NCBI GenBank assembly: GCA_963738365.1
Contig: CAVTWH010000006.1
Coordinates: 186,001-250,000, forward strand
Length of the DNA stretch: 64,000 nt
Source of the DNA: CAVTWH01 sp963738365
GTDB lineage: Bacteria > Actinomycetota > Actinomycetes > Mycobacteriales > Micromonosporaceae
Direction of reading: 5' to 3'
Of the stretch, positions 45,802-55,300 are shown piece by piece. The notes beneath the pieces are model-generated. The model did no database searches. It was not told where the DNA came from and saw only the letters and a list, made by a program, of their open reading frames with translations. Position 1 is the stretch's first letter, and every line of letters starts with the position of its first letter. A program made the position numbers and the translations under genes.

Positions 45802-46173
45802 GTGAGGTCACCCCGGCGTTGTTCGCGTAACGGCTGCCCCCGCTCAGCCGTTGCGACTCTCACGTATGTCTATGCGGACTCCACCGCCGTCGTCGGGCCG
45901 CTGGCCGCCTTTGCCGAGCCCCACACGTACGACCTGTGTGAGCCGCACGCCCGCAGCCTGACCGCCCCGCGCGGCTGGGAGCTGGTCCGCCACGACGGCG
46001 AGTTCGCCCCACCGCCGCCCACCACCGACGACCTGGTCGCGCTGGCCGAGGCGGTCCGCGAGGCGGCCCGCCCGCCGGCCGCCCGCCAGTCCGAGGAGCA
46101 GTCCAACGCCGGTACCGGTCAGCACGTCACCGGGCGGCGCGGGCATCTGCGGGTGATCCCGCCGTCGCGCTGA
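45802..46173 (+). CDS. DUF3499 family protein
   Basis: A 123-residue actinobacterial protein of the DUF3499 family (Rv3258c type). The N-terminus has paired cysteines (RRCSRNGCPRSAVATLTYVYADSTAVVGPL) and a YDLCEPHA motif, suggesting a metal-binding knuckle. The C-terminus is a flexible, Ala/Arg-rich tail. TACGGT (45790-45795) ends 7 bases before GTG 45802, consistent with a leaderless transcript. Function unknown; location next to whiB and the zincin gene is conserved. Confidence 0.85.
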   Translation: MRSPRRCSRNGCPRSAVATLTYVYADSTAVVGPLAAFAEPHTYDLCEPHARSLTAPRGWELVRHDGEFAPPPPTTDDLVALAEAVREAARPPAARQSEEQSNAGTGQHVTGRRGHLRVIPPSR

Positions 46174-46176
46174 GCT

Positions 46177-46635
46177 TCAGCGGCCACCCCAGGCGTAGGT
46201 CTGCTTGGCCAGCTTGAGGTAGACGAGCGTCTCCGTGGCGCGTACCCCCGGGATGGCCCGGATCTGGTCGTTGAGCAGCGCCAGCAGCTGCTCGTCGTCG
46301 GCGCACACCAGTTCGGCGAGGACGTCGTAGCGGCCAGCGCAGATGACCACGTAGTCCACCTCGGGGATCTTGGCGAGCCGTTCGGCGACCGGGCGGGTGT
46401 CGCCGTCGACCTCGAGGCCGACCATCACCTGCCGGGTGAAGCCGAGGGTCGCCGGGTCGGTGACCGCCACGATCCGCATGACGTCGCCGTCCAGCAGTCG
46501 CTGGACCCGCTGGCGGACGGCGGCCTCCGACAGGCCGACCGCCTTGCCCAGCGCCGCGTAGGACATCCGGCCGTCGCGCTGGAGCTGCTCGATGATCCGC
46601 CGGTTCACCTCGTCAAGCGGGGTGGAATCGCTCAC
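46177..46635 (-). CDS. Lrp/AsnC-family transcriptional regulator
   Basis: A 152-residue regulator. The N-terminal winged helix-turn-helix (LDEVNRRIIEQLQRDGRMSYA, GLSEAAVRQRVQRL) is followed by an AsnC-type ligand-binding RAM domain (VMVGLEVDGD, VDYVVICAGRYDVLAELVC). It probably senses an amino acid or amine. It is divergent from the agmatinase-family gene, which suggests control of that gene. GTG 46635 lies 7 bases from GAGAAT, which with TTGCAA 18 bases further forms a leaderless promoter. Confidence 0.9.
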   Translation of the reverse strand: MSDSTPLDEVNRRIIEQLQRDGRMSYAALGKAVGLSEAAVRQRVQRLLDGDVMRIVAVTDPATLGFTRQVMVGLEVDGDTRPVAERLAKIPEVDYVVICAGRYDVLAELVCADDEQLLALLNDQIRAIPGVRATETLVYLKLAKQTYAWGGR

Positions 46636-46641
46636 ACCCGC

Positions 46642-46684
46642 ATTCTCGCAACAGCCGTCTGGACGTTGCAACTGAATCCGTTGC
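46642..46684. promoter_or_regulatory. Lrp promoter with GCAAC/GTTGC operator elements
   Basis: On the minus strand TTGCAA (46671-46666) and GAGAAT (46647-46642) form an 18-base-spaced promoter for the Lrp gene. Around it lie GCAAC (46648-46652), the palindrome GTTGCAAC (46665-46672) and GTTGC (46680-46684), so the -35 is embedded in the palindrome. This arrangement fits autoregulation and control of the divergent gene. Confidence 0.5.
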
Positions 46685-46800
46685 CCGAAAACGCAGGTAT
46701 TGCGGAATCCGTAGCGAGCTCTTGTCGGCTGCGGCGCGGCGGTGCGACAGTGGGCGGATTCCGGCCGGTCCCGGCCGGTGCGGTCGGGGAGGGCAGCGCG

Positions 46801-47799
46801 GTGCGGTACGGCTCGATGTACGGCCCGGACATCACCTTCCTCGGCGTAGACCGGTGCGACGTCACCGAACCCGACAGCTTCGCCGACGCCGACGTGGTGA
46901 TCCTCGGCGCCCCGTTCGACGGTGGGACCACCAACCGGCCCGGCACCCGGTTCGGCCCGGCTGCCATCCGGCGGGCCTGCTACCAGGTGCACAACGGCTC
47001 CCGGCAGAGCCTGGCGCTGCGCGTGGACGCCCTGCGCGACCTGCGCGTCTACGACGCCGGGGACGTGCGGATGTACTCCGGCGATGCGGTCGCCTCGGTG
47101 CGTGACCTGGAGGAGGCCGTGTACGCGGTGGCGCGTACCGGCGCCGTCCCGGTGGTCCTCGGCGGCGACCACACCATCGCCTGGCCGGACGCCACCGGCG
47201 TGGCCCGCCACCTGGGCTACGGCACCGTGTCGATGGTGCACTTCGACGCACACGCCGACACCGGCGAGGAGAACTTCGGCTCGCTCTACGGCCACGGCCA
47301 GCCGATGCGCCGGCTGATCGAGTCCGGCGCGCTACGCGGCGACCGGTTCCTGCAGCTCGGGCTGCGCGGCTACTGGCCCGGGCCGCAGGTGCTGCGCTGG
47401 ATGGCCGAGCAGGGGATGCGCTCGTACGAGATGACCGAGATCGTGGCGCGCGGCCTGGAGGAATGCCTCACCGAGGCGTTCCGCACCGCCACCGACGGCT
47501 GCACCGGGGTGTTCCTGTCGGTCGACGTGGACGTGGTCGACCCCGGCATGGCGCCCGGCACCGGGACCCCCGAGCCCGGCGGGCTGACCGCCCGCGAACT
47601 GCTCGACGCGGTCCGCCGGTGCTGCTACGAGCTGCCCGTGGTGGGCATCGACGTGGTCGAGGTGTCGCCGCCGTACGACCACGCCGACATCACCGCCGCG
47701 CTGGCCAACCGGGTGGTGCTGGAGGCCCTGTCGGCGCTGGCCCGGCGCCGCCGCGGCGACCCCTGGGACCCGCGCCAGCCACTGCTGGCCGGCCGCTGA
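46801..47799 (+). CDS. Agmatinase/guanidinobutyrase-family ureohydrolase
   Basis: A 332-residue binuclear manganese hydrolase releasing urea from a guanidino compound. Metal ligands are visible in LGGDHT, VHFDAHADT and SVDVDVVDPGMAPGTGTPEPGG. The last motif is typical of agmatinases and guanidinobutyrases rather than arginases. The exact substrate (agmatine, 4-guanidinobutyrate or guanidinopropionate) is not decided by sequence. GTG 46801 is preceded by GGGGAGGG; longer readings lack a ribosome binding site. The divergent Lrp regulator is its likely controller. Confidence 0.87.
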   Translation: MRYGSMYGPDITFLGVDRCDVTEPDSFADADVVILGAPFDGGTTNRPGTRFGPAAIRRACYQVHNGSRQSLALRVDALRDLRVYDAGDVRMYSGDAVASVRDLEEAVYAVARTGAVPVVLGGDHTIAWPDATGVARHLGYGTVSMVHFDAHADTGEENFGSLYGHGQPMRRLIESGALRGDRFLQLGLRGYWPGPQVLRWMAEQGMRSYEMTEIVARGLEECLTEAFRTATDGCTGVFLSVDVDVVDPGMAPGTGTPEPGGLTARELLDAVRRCCYELPVVGIDVVEVSPPYDHADITAALANRVVLEALSALARRRRGDPWDPRQPLLAGR

Positions 47800-47819
47800 C
47801 CCGCCCGCCGGCCGGGCGG

Positions 47820-48134
47820 TCAGACCAGCAGGCCGGGGTGGTTCGTGGCGAGCGCCTCGCGGGCCTGCCCGATCAGGCGCAGCAGCGGCGCCACCCGCTC
47901 CGGGCGCTCGGCGAGCAGCCGCTCGTACCGCGCCCGCCAGCAGCCCTTCTCGGCGTGCGGGTTGGGTTCGCGGACCGGCCACAGCAGCCGGGCCCGGCTG
48001 TCGGCGAAGTCCTGCTCCACGGCCGGCCCGAAGAGCCAGCCCAGCTGGTCGCCGAACCAGCCGTGCAGCTCGTCCGACTCGCTCACCGCCACGGTGGTGA
48101 CCGCGGCTTCGAACGCCACTCGCATGGTCTGCAT
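47820..48134 (-). CDS. Conserved hypothetical protein
   Basis: A 104-residue soluble protein. ATG 48134 has GGAGGT upstream, and codon usage is typical of the region, so the gene is probably real. Notable stretches are SESDELHGWFGDQLGWLFGP and LLWPVREPNPHAEKGCWRARYE. No domain is recognised. It sits between the ureohydrolase gene and manB on the opposite strand. Confidence 0.6.
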   Translation of the reverse strand: MQTMRVAFEAAVTTVAVSESDELHGWFGDQLGWLFGPAVEQDFADSRARLLWPVREPNPHAEKGCWRARYERLLAERPERVAPLLRLIGQAREALATNHPGLLV

Positions 48135-48303
48135 GGGACCTCCACGTACACCGGCCGGTGTCGGGGATCGACGGGGCGACGGTGCGTACCTCGATGGTGG
48201 CCGCCGGGTACCGGCGCCGCAAGACCCCTGGGCCGGTCCTCGTCAGCCCGCACCGGCCCCGGCCGGTAGGCTCCGACCAGGAGCCGGACAGCTTGGAGGA
48301 GCC

Positions 48304-49692
48304 GTGACGCAGCTAGACGCTTTCGTGAAGGCGTACGACGTCCGGGGTACCGTCCCGGACCAGTTGAACGCCGAGGTCGCCAAGGCGTTCGGGGCGGCGT
48401 TCGTCCGGGTGCTGGTGGCCGAGGGGCCGCTGGACCGGGTGGTGGTGGCGCACGACATGCGCCCCTCCTCGCCCGACCTGGCCCGGGCCTTCGCCGAGGG
48501 CGCCACGGCCGAGGGCGTCGACGTGGTCCTCGCCGGCCTCGGCTCCACCGACATGCTGTACTTCGGCTCCGGGGCGCTGGACGTGCCCGGGGCGATGTTC
48601 ACCGCGAGTCACAACCCGGCCCGGTACAACGGCATCAAGATGTGCCGCGCCGGGGCCAAGCCGATCGGCCTGGAGACCGGCCTGGCCGACATCCGGGACC
48701 TGGCCCAGCGCCTGCTGGACGGCGCCGAACCGTACGGCGCCGGGCACGGCGACGTGCAGGAGCGCGACCTGCTCACCGCCTACGCCGAGCACCTGCGCGG
48801 CCTGGTCGACCTCAGCGGCATCCGGCCGCTCACCGTGGTGGTCGACGCCGGCAACGGCATGGGCGGCTACACGGTGCCGGTGGTCCTCGGCGACGCGGCG
48901 CTGCCCGCGCTGCCGCTGCGCATCGTGCCGATGTACTTCGAGCTGGACGGCACCTTCCCCAACCACGAGGCCAACCCGTTGGAGCCGGCCAACATCGTCG
49001 ACCTGCAGCGTGCGGTCCGCGAGCAGGGCGCCGACCTCGGCATCGCGTTCGACGGCGACGCCGACCGCTGTTTCGTGGTGGACGAGCACGGCGACCCGGT
49101 CTCCCCGTCCGCCGTCACCGCCCTGGTGGCCGCCCGCGAGCTGGCCAAGCACCCGGGCGGCGTGGTGATCCACAACCTGATCACCTCCCGGGCGGTTCCG
49201 GAGATCATCACCGAACACGGCGGTACCCCGCTGCGCAGCCGGGTCGGGCACTCGTTCATCAAGGCGGAGATGGCCCGCACCGGGGCGATCTTCGGCGGCG
49301 AGCACTCGGCGCACTACTACTTCCGCGACTTCTGGGGCGCCGACACCGGCATGCTGGCCGCCATGCACGTGCTGGCAGCCCTCGGCGAACAGGACCGACC
49401 GCTGTCGCAGCTGGCCGCCGCCTACGAGCGGTACGCCGCCTCCGGCGAGATCAACTCCACCGTCGCCGACCAGCAGGCCAAGCTGGCCGAGGTGGAGAAG
49501 GAGCTGTCGGCGGCCGGTGGCGAGGTCGACCACCTGGACGGCCTGACGGTCAGTTTCCCCGACGGGGCCTGGATCAACGTCCGGGCCTCCAACACCGAGC
49601 CGCTGCTGCGGCTCAACGTCGAGGCACCCGAGAAGTCCCGCATGGCGGGCCTGCGCGATCAGGTGCTCGCCGTGATCCGCAGCGAGTCGTGA
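48304..49692 (+). CDS. manB: Phosphomannomutase/phosphoglucomutase
   Basis: A 462-residue alpha-D-phosphohexomutase converting mannose-6-phosphate to mannose-1-phosphate for GDP-mannose synthesis. The start KAYDVRGTVPDQLN, the phosphoserine loop FTASHNPARYNGIK, the Mg site IAFDGDADRCFVVDE, the sugar loop GGEHSAHYYF and the phosphate-binding RASNTEPLLRLNVEA are all intact. GTG 48304 follows GGAGGA. It heads a tightly spaced operon with the Trm112-like, SIS, cation efflux and manA genes. Confidence 0.92.
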   Translation: MTQLDAFVKAYDVRGTVPDQLNAEVAKAFGAAFVRVLVAEGPLDRVVVAHDMRPSSPDLARAFAEGATAEGVDVVLAGLGSTDMLYFGSGALDVPGAMFTASHNPARYNGIKMCRAGAKPIGLETGLADIRDLAQRLLDGAEPYGAGHGDVQERDLLTAYAEHLRGLVDLSGIRPLTVVVDAGNGMGGYTVPVVLGDAALPALPLRIVPMYFELDGTFPNHEANPLEPANIVDLQRAVREQGADLGIAFDGDADRCFVVDEHGDPVSPSAVTALVAARELAKHPGGVVIHNLITSRAVPEIITEHGGTPLRSRVGHSFIKAEMARTGAIFGGEHSAHYYFRDFWGADTGMLAAMHVLAALGEQDRPLSQLAAAYERYAASGEINSTVADQQAKLAEVEKELSAAGGEVDHLDGLTVSFPDGAWINVRASNTEPLLRLNVEAPEKSRMAGLRDQVLAVIRSES

Positions 49693-49704
49693 GAGGCTTC
49701 CGCC

Positions 49705-49902
49705 GTGGACCCCACCATCCTGGACATCCTCGCCTGCCCCGACACCCACCACGCGCCACTGGACTACGACGCCGCTGAGCAGACCCTGACCTGCACCCAG
49801 TGCGGTCGCGTCTTCGAGATCCGGGACGGCATCCCGGTGCTGCTGCTGGACGAGGCCCGGCCGGGCAGCGGCCCGGCCGCGGGAGAGGGTGACGAGCGAT
49901 GA
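49705..49902 (+). CDS. Trm112-like (UPF0434) small protein
   Basis: A 65-residue protein of the Trm112/UPF0434 family: LDILACPDTHHAPL, LTCTQCGRVFEIRDGIPVLL. Zinc-ribbon cysteines are partly present (C, then CxxC). Eukaryotic Trm112 activates methyltransferases; the bacterial role is unclear. The stop overlaps the start of the SIS gene by four bases (ATGA at 49899-49902). Confidence 0.87.
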   Translation: MDPTILDILACPDTHHAPLDYDAAEQTLTCTQCGRVFEIRDGIPVLLLDEARPGSGPAAGEGDER

Positions 49903-51098
49903 TCGACGGTACGGCTGGACTGCGCGGTCACCGCCACGTCGACGAGGTGCTGCTGAACGACCCGGCCGCGATGGCCGCCGCCGACCCGGGCGAGATGCTG
50001 CGGCACACCGCCGCCGGTGGACCGCAGCTGCGCGAGTCGTTGGCGCTGGCCGCCGAGGCGAACCTGAGCGCCATCGCCGAGGAGGGGCGCCCGCGCGCCG
50101 TGGTTGTCGCCGGGCAGGGCACGGCCGCCCGTACCGGCGACATCCTGGCCACCGTGGCCGGGCCGCGCTGCCCGGTACCGGTGATCGCGCACCGCAGCAC
50201 CGGCATCCCCGGCTGGGTCGGCGCGGCCGACCTGGTGATCGCCGTCTCCGCCTCGGGACGCAGCCCGGAGGCGCTCGGGGTGGCCGACGCCGCCGCCCGC
50301 CGCGGTGCCCGGCTGGTCGCCATCGGGGCACCCGACTCGCAGCTGCAGGCGGTGGCCGAACGGGCCCGGGCGCCGTTCATCCCGGTGCCCCGGCGCGCCC
50401 CGGCCCGGGCCAGCCTGTGGGCGCTGGCCGTCCCGGTGCTGCTGGCGGCGCGGGCGATCGGCCTGGTGAAGGTCACCGAGGCGGACATCGCCGAGGCCGC
50501 CACCCGGCTGGACGCCGAGGCCGAACGCTGCCGGCCGAGCGCCGAACTCTTCGTCAACCCGGCCAAGTCGCTCGCCATCGACCTGGCCGGCTCGATCCCG
50601 ATCATCTGGGGCTCGTCGCCGCTGGCCACGGTGGCCGCCCGGCGCTTCGCCGACACGCTGTCGGCGAACGCCCGCTACCCCGCCGTGGCCGGTTCGCTGG
50701 GCGAGGCCGGCCGGGGCCGGGTCGGCCTGCTGGACGGCTTCTACGGCGGCCTGGCCGAAGCCGGCCGGGACATCTTCGCCGACCCCGGCGAGGCGACCGA
50801 GGAGAACACCCGGCTGCGTCTGGTGCTGCTGCGCGACGGCGGTCTCACCGACGACGACGGCAACATCGACGAGCCGATCGAGGTCGAGGAGCGGCGGGCC
50901 GAGGCGGTACAGGCCATCGCCGAGCGCCGGGGCATCCGGGTCAGCGTGATCACCGCCGAGGGCGCCTCGGTGCTGGAGCGGCTGGTGTCCCTGGTGGCGG
51001 TCCCCGACTTCGCCTCGATCTACCTGGCGCTGGCGCACGGACTGGACCCGATGGCTGTGCCGGCGATCTCCGAGGTGAAGGAGCTGTCCCGCCCGTGA
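49899..51098 (+). CDS. SIS-domain sugar-phosphate isomerase-like protein (Rv3256c type)
   Basis: A 399-residue protein with two sugar-isomerase (SIS) folds, related to the bifunctional phosphoglucose/phosphomannose isomerases. The N-terminal fold carries VVVAGQGTAAR, LVIAVSASGRSPEAL; the C-terminal one IPIIWGSSPLATVAARRFAD. Catalytic activity is uncertain. It sits between manB and manA, in the place of Rv3256c in M. tuberculosis, and probably works in the same hexose-phosphate pathway. Its stop overlaps the next start (GTGA). Confidence 0.82.
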   Translation: MIDGTAGLRGHRHVDEVLLNDPAAMAAADPGEMLRHTAAGGPQLRESLALAAEANLSAIAEEGRPRAVVVAGQGTAARTGDILATVAGPRCPVPVIAHRSTGIPGWVGAADLVIAVSASGRSPEALGVADAAARRGARLVAIGAPDSQLQAVAERARAPFIPVPRRAPARASLWALAVPVLLAARAIGLVKVTEADIAEAATRLDAEAERCRPSAELFVNPAKSLAIDLAGSIPIIWGSSPLATVAARRFADTLSANARYPAVAGSLGEAGRGRVGLLDGFYGGLAEAGRDIFADPGEATEENTRLRLVLLRDGGLTDDDGNIDEPIEVEERRAEAVQAIAERRGIRVSVITAEGASVLERLVSLVAVPDFASIYLALAHGLDPMAVPAISEVKELSRP

Positions 51099-52018
51099 GC
51101 AGCGGCGAAGGCGGTACCCGGGCGGTCGTCGCGGCGCTGGCCGCCAACCTCGGTATCGCGGTCACCAAGTTCGCCGCGGCCTTCCTGTCCGGCTCGTCGT
51201 CGATGCTGGCCGAGGCGATCCACTCGGTGGCCGACTCGGGCAACCAGGTGCTGCTGCTGATCGGTGGCAAGCGGGCCGGCCGGGACGCCACCCCGCAGCA
51301 TCCGTTCGGCTACGGCCGGGAGCGCTACATCTACGCGTTCATCGTCTCGGTGGTGCTGTTCAGCGTCGGTGGCCTGTTCGCCGTCTACGAGGGCGTCCAC
51401 AAGGTGCTGCACCCGGAGCCGATCGAGTCGTGGAAATGGCTGCCGGTGGCCGTGCTGGTGGTGTCGCTGGTGCTGGAGGCGTTCTCGTTCCGGACCGCGG
51501 TGACCGAGATCCGGCACGTCAAGGAGCCTGGGGTGGGCTGGTACGGCTTCGTGCGCCGGTCCCGCTCGCCGGAGCTGCCGGTGGTGCTGCTGGAGGACTC
51601 CGCCGCCCTGGTGGGCCTGGTGTTCGCCCTGTTCGGGGTGGGGCTGACGCTGATCACCGGCAACGGTGTCTTCGACGGCCTGGGTACCCTCGCCATCGGC
51701 GTGCTGCTGGTGGTGGTGGCGGTGGTCCTCGCGGTCGAGATGAAGAGCCTGCTGATCGGCGAGTCGGCTACGCCGGAGGACGAGGCGGCGATCGGTGCGG
51801 CGCTGGTCGGGCCGGGGGTACGCAGCGTCATCCACATGCGCACCCTGCACCTGGGGCCGGACGAGCTGCTGGTCGCCGCGAAGATCGCGGTGGAGTCCGA
51901 CGACAGCGCCGGTTCGGTGGCCCGGGCCATCGACGACGCCGAGGTACGGGTCCGCGAGGCGGTGCCGATCGCCCGGGTGATCTACCTGGAGCCGGACATC
52001 GAGCGGGTGCGGGCGTAG
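51095..52018 (+). CDS. Cation diffusion facilitator (CDF) efflux protein
   Basis: A 307-residue metal:proton antiporter with about six helices. SSMLAEAIHSVADSGNQ holds the HxxxD metal site, and LLEDSAALVGLVFA the second (ExxxA-type) site, where Glu-Asp replaces the usual HD, so metal preference is uncertain (Zn, Mn or Fe). A C-terminal cytoplasmic domain follows. The start overlaps the SIS stop and it ends 4 bases before manA, so it is embedded in the mannose operon; a Mn- or Zn-related link to ManA, a zinc enzyme, is possible but unproven. Confidence 0.85.
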   Translation: MSSGEGGTRAVVAALAANLGIAVTKFAAAFLSGSSSMLAEAIHSVADSGNQVLLLIGGKRAGRDATPQHPFGYGRERYIYAFIVSVVLFSVGGLFAVYEGVHKVLHPEPIESWKWLPVAVLVVSLVLEAFSFRTAVTEIRHVKEPGVGWYGFVRRSRSPELPVVLLEDSAALVGLVFALFGVGLTLITGNGVFDGLGTLAIGVLLVVVAVVLAVEMKSLLIGESATPEDEAAIGAALVGPGVRSVIHMRTLHLGPDELLVAAKIAVESDDSAGSVARAIDDAEVRVREAVPIARVIYLEPDIERVRA

Positions 52019-52022
52019 CGCC

Positions 52023-53198
52023 ATGGAGCTGTTGCACGGCCGGATCCGCGGGTACGCCTGGGGTTCGCACGAGGCCATCGCCCGGCTGCAGGGCCGGCCG
52101 GTGCCGACCGGGGAGCCGGAGGCCGAGCTGTGGCTGGGCGCCCACCCGGACAGCCCGGCCACGCTGGTGCGGGCCGGCACACGGGTGAGCCTGCTGGACG
52201 TGGTGGCCGCCGACCCGACCGCGGTGCTCGGTGCACGGGTGGTCGAGGGGTTCGGGCCACGGCTGCCGTTCCTGCTCAAAGTGCTGGCGGCGGCGCAGCC
52301 GCTGTCCATGCAGGCGCACCCGGAGGCCGGCTACGCCAGCCGGGCCTACGCCGCCGAGCGCGCCCGCGGGGCCGGCCCGTACGCCTACACCGACCCGTAC
52401 CACAAGCCGGAGCTGCTGGTGGCGCTGGCCGAGTTCGACGCGTTGTGTGGCTTCCGGGCACCGGGGGTGTCCGCCGACGCGCTGGCCCGGTTGAAGGTGC
52501 CGGCGCTGGAGCCGGTGGTCGCGGCGCTGGCCGACCCGGAGCCGGCCCGCGCCCTGCGCGGCGCGGTGCAGACCCTGTTGAGCTGGCCGGAGGGCGAGCG
52601 CGCCGGGCTGATCGCCGACGCGGTGGCCGGTGCCGGTGACGATCCGGAGCTGAGCGTGGTCCCGCTGACCGCCGCCCGGTACCCGCAGGACCCGGCGGTG
52701 CTGGTCGCGCTGCTGCTCAACCGGGTGCTGCTGGAGCCGGGTCAGGCGATCTGGATGCCGGCCGGGAACCTGCACGCCTACCTGTCCGGTACCGGCGTCG
52801 AGGTGATGGCCAGCAGTGACAACGTGCTCCGCGGCGGGTTCACCCACAAGCCGGTGAACCTGCCGGAGCTGTTGCGGGTGCTGCGTTTCGAGGTGCTCGA
52901 CGAGCCGCTGCTGACGCCCAGCCGGCTGGCGCCGGGGCTGACCACGTGGTCGCTGCCGGTGACCGACTTCGCGCTGTTCCAGGTGGAGTTGCCGACCGGC
53001 GACGAGCCGGGCGGGCTGGTCGAGGTCCCGGTCGAGGGCCCCGCGATCGTGTTGTGCGTGGCCGGTTCGGTGACCGCCGACGACGGCACCGGCCCGGTGG
53101 CGGTGGGCCGGGGGGCGGCGGCGTTCGCGGGCGCCACCGGGCGGCCGGTGGTGTTGGGCGGCGCGGGGAGCGCATTCGTGGCCAGCGTGGGGCGCTGA
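52023..53198 (+). CDS. manA: Mannose-6-phosphate isomerase
   Basis: A 391-residue type I zinc isomerase interconverting fructose-6-phosphate and mannose-6-phosphate, the entry step to GDP-mannose. Features are IRGYAWGSHEAIA, EAELWLGAHPDSPA, LPFLLKVLAAAQPLSMQAHPE (metal ligands Gln and His), YHKPELLVAL and IWMPAGNLHAYLSGTGVEVMASSDNVLRGG split as usual around the second His. It is the last gene of the manB operon, four bases after the cation efflux gene. Confidence 0.92.
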   Translation: MELLHGRIRGYAWGSHEAIARLQGRPVPTGEPEAELWLGAHPDSPATLVRAGTRVSLLDVVAADPTAVLGARVVEGFGPRLPFLLKVLAAAQPLSMQAHPEAGYASRAYAAERARGAGPYAYTDPYHKPELLVALAEFDALCGFRAPGVSADALARLKVPALEPVVAALADPEPARALRGAVQTLLSWPEGERAGLIADAVAGAGDDPELSVVPLTAARYPQDPAVLVALLLNRVLLEPGQAIWMPAGNLHAYLSGTGVEVMASSDNVLRGGFTHKPVNLPELLRVLRFEVLDEPLLTPSRLAPGLTTWSLPVTDFALFQVELPTGDEPGGLVEVPVEGPAIVLCVAGSVTADDGTGPVAVGRGAAAFAGATGRPVVLGGAGSAFVASVGR

Positions 53199-53343
53199 GC
53201 CGGCACCGGTCGTCCGGTTAGTAACAAAGTTCGGATATCTTCCATCCGCCCCTTGACGCTCCCGTTGCTGGGTGTCACTCTTGCACTACGCCGCGTTACG
53301 GGACTTCGGTTACCGACGCGGCGGAGAGCCAAACCGGGGGGAA

Positions 53344-53396
53344 GCACGGGGCGGTGGCGGTGAGAGCGGCAGTCCGCTCCGGCCACCGCCTCGTGC
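53344..53396 (+). promoter_or_regulatory. Large stem-loop in the sahH leader
   Basis: Nested pairing: GCACG with CGTGC, GCGGTGGC with GCCACCGC, and inner GAGCGG-CAGT-CCGCTC. Together 19 base pairs with small internal loops. Confidence 0.6.
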
Positions 53397-53420
53397 GTTG
53401 CGCTTTTCCCTGTGCACCTC

Positions 53421-53452
53421 GTGCCGGCACCGCCTACGGGTGGCGCCGGCAC
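53421..53452 (+). promoter_or_regulatory. Second stem-loop in the sahH leader
   Basis: GTGCCGGC pairs perfectly with GCCGGCAC across a 16-base loop. Confidence 0.55.
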
Positions 53453-53633
53453 GGTCTGTCGAGGGATCCTCGACCTGGTGTCGGTACCGTACGTGGGTGC
53501 GCCCGCGACCGCGGATCCGGGCCGTTCCGCTTGGTCAGTACGGAATCCACCGCCGTGTGGCCCACTCAGTGTGGTGCGGGCCGTCGCGTAGGGTGGTGGA
53601 CGGCATGAGATTGTCCAGATGACAGGGGAAACC

Positions 53634-55130
<1,497 letters not shown>

Positions 55131-55138
55131 TCTTTCTG

Positions 55139-55183
55139 ACACGACAGTGGCCCCGGGGCGATGCCCTGGGGCCACTGTCGTGT
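55139..55183 (+). terminator. Very strong intrinsic terminator after sahH
   Basis: A perfect 16-bp stem (55139-55154 with 55168-55183), with further pairing inside the 13-base loop, begins 8 bases after the stop. Confidence 0.88.
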
Positions 55184-55219
55184 GGTGCACTCCGCGTTGC
55201 GCCGGTCCGGGGGTCGGAA

Positions 55220-55258
55220 TATGGTATGCCTGACCTTACTAAGGTATGCCTAACCAAT
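55220..55258 (+). promoter_or_regulatory. Two tandem IdeR/DmdR iron boxes upstream of efeUOB
   Basis: Compared with the 19-bp consensus TWAGGTWAGSCTWACCTWA, 55220-55238 (TATGGTATGCCTGACCTTA) matches 16 positions and 55240-55258 (TAAGGTATGCCTAACCAAT) about 14-16. They start exactly 20 bp apart, close to two helical turns, and so lie on the same DNA face. Iron-loaded IdeR/DmdR would repress efeU from here. Confidence 0.8.
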
Positions 55259-55300
55259 ATGCCTACCTAGACGGTACGCCCTACCTGGACGGAGAGCCCG

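Larger units (their letters stand above)
53199..53633. other. Long structured leader region upstream of sahH
   Basis: 435 bases without a convincing gene. TTGACG at 53253-53258 could be a -35, but the matching -10 is weak. Downstream are two strong stem-loops (53344-53396 and 53421-53452) and a GC-rich, G-run-containing stretch (about 53295-53345). TAGGGT at 53589 may be a second, proximal -10. I cannot match the structure with confidence to a known riboswitch class. Confidence 0.45.

Noticed and set aside
53272..53622. A 116-codon ORF in the sahH leader
   Set aside because: Arg/Ser-rich, no ribosome binding site, no domain, and it covers strong stem-loops. Treated as untranslated leader.
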